Positions 63,156 to 64,000 of a stretch of DNA of 64,000 bases are shown here, in pieces; the stretch's first letter is position 1; each line of letters begins with the position of its first letter. The notes under the pieces were generated by a model. The model made no database searches. It saw nothing but the letters and a program-made list of their open reading frames with translations, and was not told the origin of the DNA. Origin of the DNA: VXYL01 sp963422285 (lineage in GTDB: Bacteria; Pseudomonadota; Gammaproteobacteria; Pseudomonadales; Azotimanducaceae); the NCBI GenBank assembly GCA_963422285.2, contig CAXXJO010000001.1, positions 868,001 to 932,000 of the forward strand. The letters run 5' to 3'. The position numbers and the translations under genes were made by a program.

Positions 63156-63160
63156 GCCCA

Positions 63161-63985
63161 ATGGAGGAAGCCACAGCCACCCTCGGCGACTGCGCCGCCT
63201 ACGCCCGCCAGCGGCTTCCCCGCTGGGAAGCGGACGCCTTGGTCTGCCGCGCCCTGCAGGTGCCGCGCAGCCATCTCTACGCCTTCACGGAATGCGCCGC
63301 GGAGCCGGCGGATGCGATTCGCATGGCCGATTGGATATCGCGTCGCGTCCACGGCGAACCGATGGCCTACATCCTGGGCGAACGGGGCTTTTGGGGACTG
63401 GACTTGGCTGTGACGCCAGCTGCGCTGATCCCGCGGCCCGATACCGAGCTGCTGGTGGCCGCCGCGCTGGAGCACATCCACAGCGGCGATCGCGTGTTGG
63501 ACATCGGCACGGGCTGTGGCGCGGTGGCGCTGGCCATTGCCTCGGAACACCCGGATGCCCGCGTCGTCGCCACGGACGTCGATCCGCGCTGCATCGCTCT
63601 GTGCCGCCGCAATGCCGCACGGCACGGCCTCCACATCGAAACCCGCGTGGCGGACTGCTTCGCCGGTCTCGATCTCCGTTTCGACGTCGTCGTCAGCAAC
63701 CCGCCCTACATCGCCGAGGGCGACCGCCACCTGCGCCAGGGCGACCTGCGCTTCGAGCCGCGTCGGGCACTGGTCGGAGGGCCGAACCGCGGCCTCGACT
63801 TCATCGCCCGGCTGGTTCGTGATGCGACGCATCGCCTCGAACCCGGCGGCTGGCTCTGCGTCGAGCACGGCTGCGACCAAGCGGACGCCGTGCATGACCT
63901 GTTCCGGGAGCAGGGAATCGCCGCCGTGCGCAATCATCGAGACCTTGAAGACCGCCCCCGGGTCACCGTGGGCTGCCTGCCATGA
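63161..63985 (+). CDS. prmC: Release factor glutamine methyltransferase
   Basis: A 274-residue methyltransferase that methylates the GGQ glutamine of release factors. The SAM site is VLDIGTGCGAVALAIA, the acidic residue follows in VVATDVDPRC, and the catalytic NPPY is at residues 180-183 (VSNPPYIAEGD). The N-terminal helical domain includes GEPMAYILGERGFWG, which binds the factor. It starts 5 bases after prfA and its stop overlaps the next start (ATGA). Confidence 0.97.
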   Translation: MEEATATLGDCAAYARQRLPRWEADALVCRALQVPRSHLYAFTECAAEPADAIRMADWISRRVHGEPMAYILGERGFWGLDLAVTPAALIPRPDTELLVAAALEHIHSGDRVLDIGTGCGAVALAIASEHPDARVVATDVDPRCIALCRRNAARHGLHIETRVADCFAGLDLRFDVVVSNPPYIAEGDRHLRQGDLRFEPRRALVGGPNRGLDFIARLVRDATHRLEPGGWLCVEHGCDQADAVHDLFREQGIAAVRNHRDLEDRPRVTVGCLP

Positions 63986-64000
63986 ACGACGAACAACTGC
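63982..64000 (+). CDS. moeB: Start of the next gene, probably MoeB/ThiF/HesA-type (partial)
   Basis: The ATG overlaps the prmC stop (ATGA) and the first six codons read MNDEQL, a common start of gammaproteobacterial MoeB proteins, whose gene normally follows prmC. Only 19 bases are visible. Confidence 0.5.

Overview
The window is high-GC bacterial DNA, most likely from a gammaproteobacterium. The evidence is gene order: at the right end lolB faces away from hemA-prfA-prmC and the first codons of a probable moeB, and a little to the left lie ychF-pth-rplY with tRNA-Gln. This is the gammaproteobacterial housekeeping arrangement. The ispE and prs genes usually found between lolB and rplY are absent. 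The many flavin-dependent (LLM) oxidoreductases, CoA-transferase, hydantoinase, amidase and VOC genes suggest an environmental or host-associated organism with broad catabolism. I cannot name a genus from sequence alone.

Layout. 1-4.0 kb: small fragments, an alpha/beta hydrolase, then an LLM oxidoreductase and glucokinase on the minus strand. 4.6-7.9 kb: a peptide-type ABC uptake system (binding protein and two permeases, no ATPases). 7.9-13.2 kb: a conserved hypothetical, a Uma2-like protein, a second LLM oxidoreductase, and an amidase beside a decayed copy of itself fused to an acyl-CoA dehydrogenase remnant. 13.5-19.3 kb: a copper amine oxidase, a histidine phosphatase, a frameshifted propionyl/acetyl-CoA synthetase and a CaiB-type racemase/CoA-transferase. 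19.8-23.2 kb: a ruined type I restriction hsdR, split by a 1.4-kb piece of Mu-like phage head genes, next to an AAA-ATPase/nuclease fusion. 23.5-29.7 kb: cupin, TPR and VOC proteins, an IS5 remnant, a ZnuD-like zinc receptor with a DUF2946 partner, and a MaoC-like dehydratase. 29.8-35.1 kb: an isoquinoline 1-oxidoreductase pair, an NfeD/flotillin membrane pair and a CHY zinc-finger protein. 35.3-40.2 kb: an IS3 remnant and a surface polysaccharide locus ending in a chimeric pseudogene (glycosyltransferase, leucine-rich repeat, O-antigen polymerase). 40.4-48.2 kb: hyuA/hyuB, tRNA-Leu, a YrbL-like protein, a methyltransferase and two VOC proteins. 48.3-53.4 kb: a MoxR/NorQ-like ATPase with a NorD/CbbO-like von Willebrand protein, a Bax-inhibitor-family membrane protein, tRNA-Met and small genes. 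53.5-64 kb: the housekeeping block, interrupted by an APC permease and a DUF4143 ATPase.

Three themes stand out. First, pseudogenes are common, and several frames are broken by loss of one base in a short G/C run, while every housekeeping gene is intact; this looks like real decay of accessory genes more than uniform sequencing error. Second, a palindromic repeat with a 17-base shared core sits in frame inside two unrelated proteins (three tandem units in a VOC protein, one reversed copy in the NorD-like protein). Third, mobile and phage fragments mark the accessory blocks. The in-frame repeat and the phage-split hsdR are the best candidates for something undescribed; no complete novel defence or biosynthetic system is evident.
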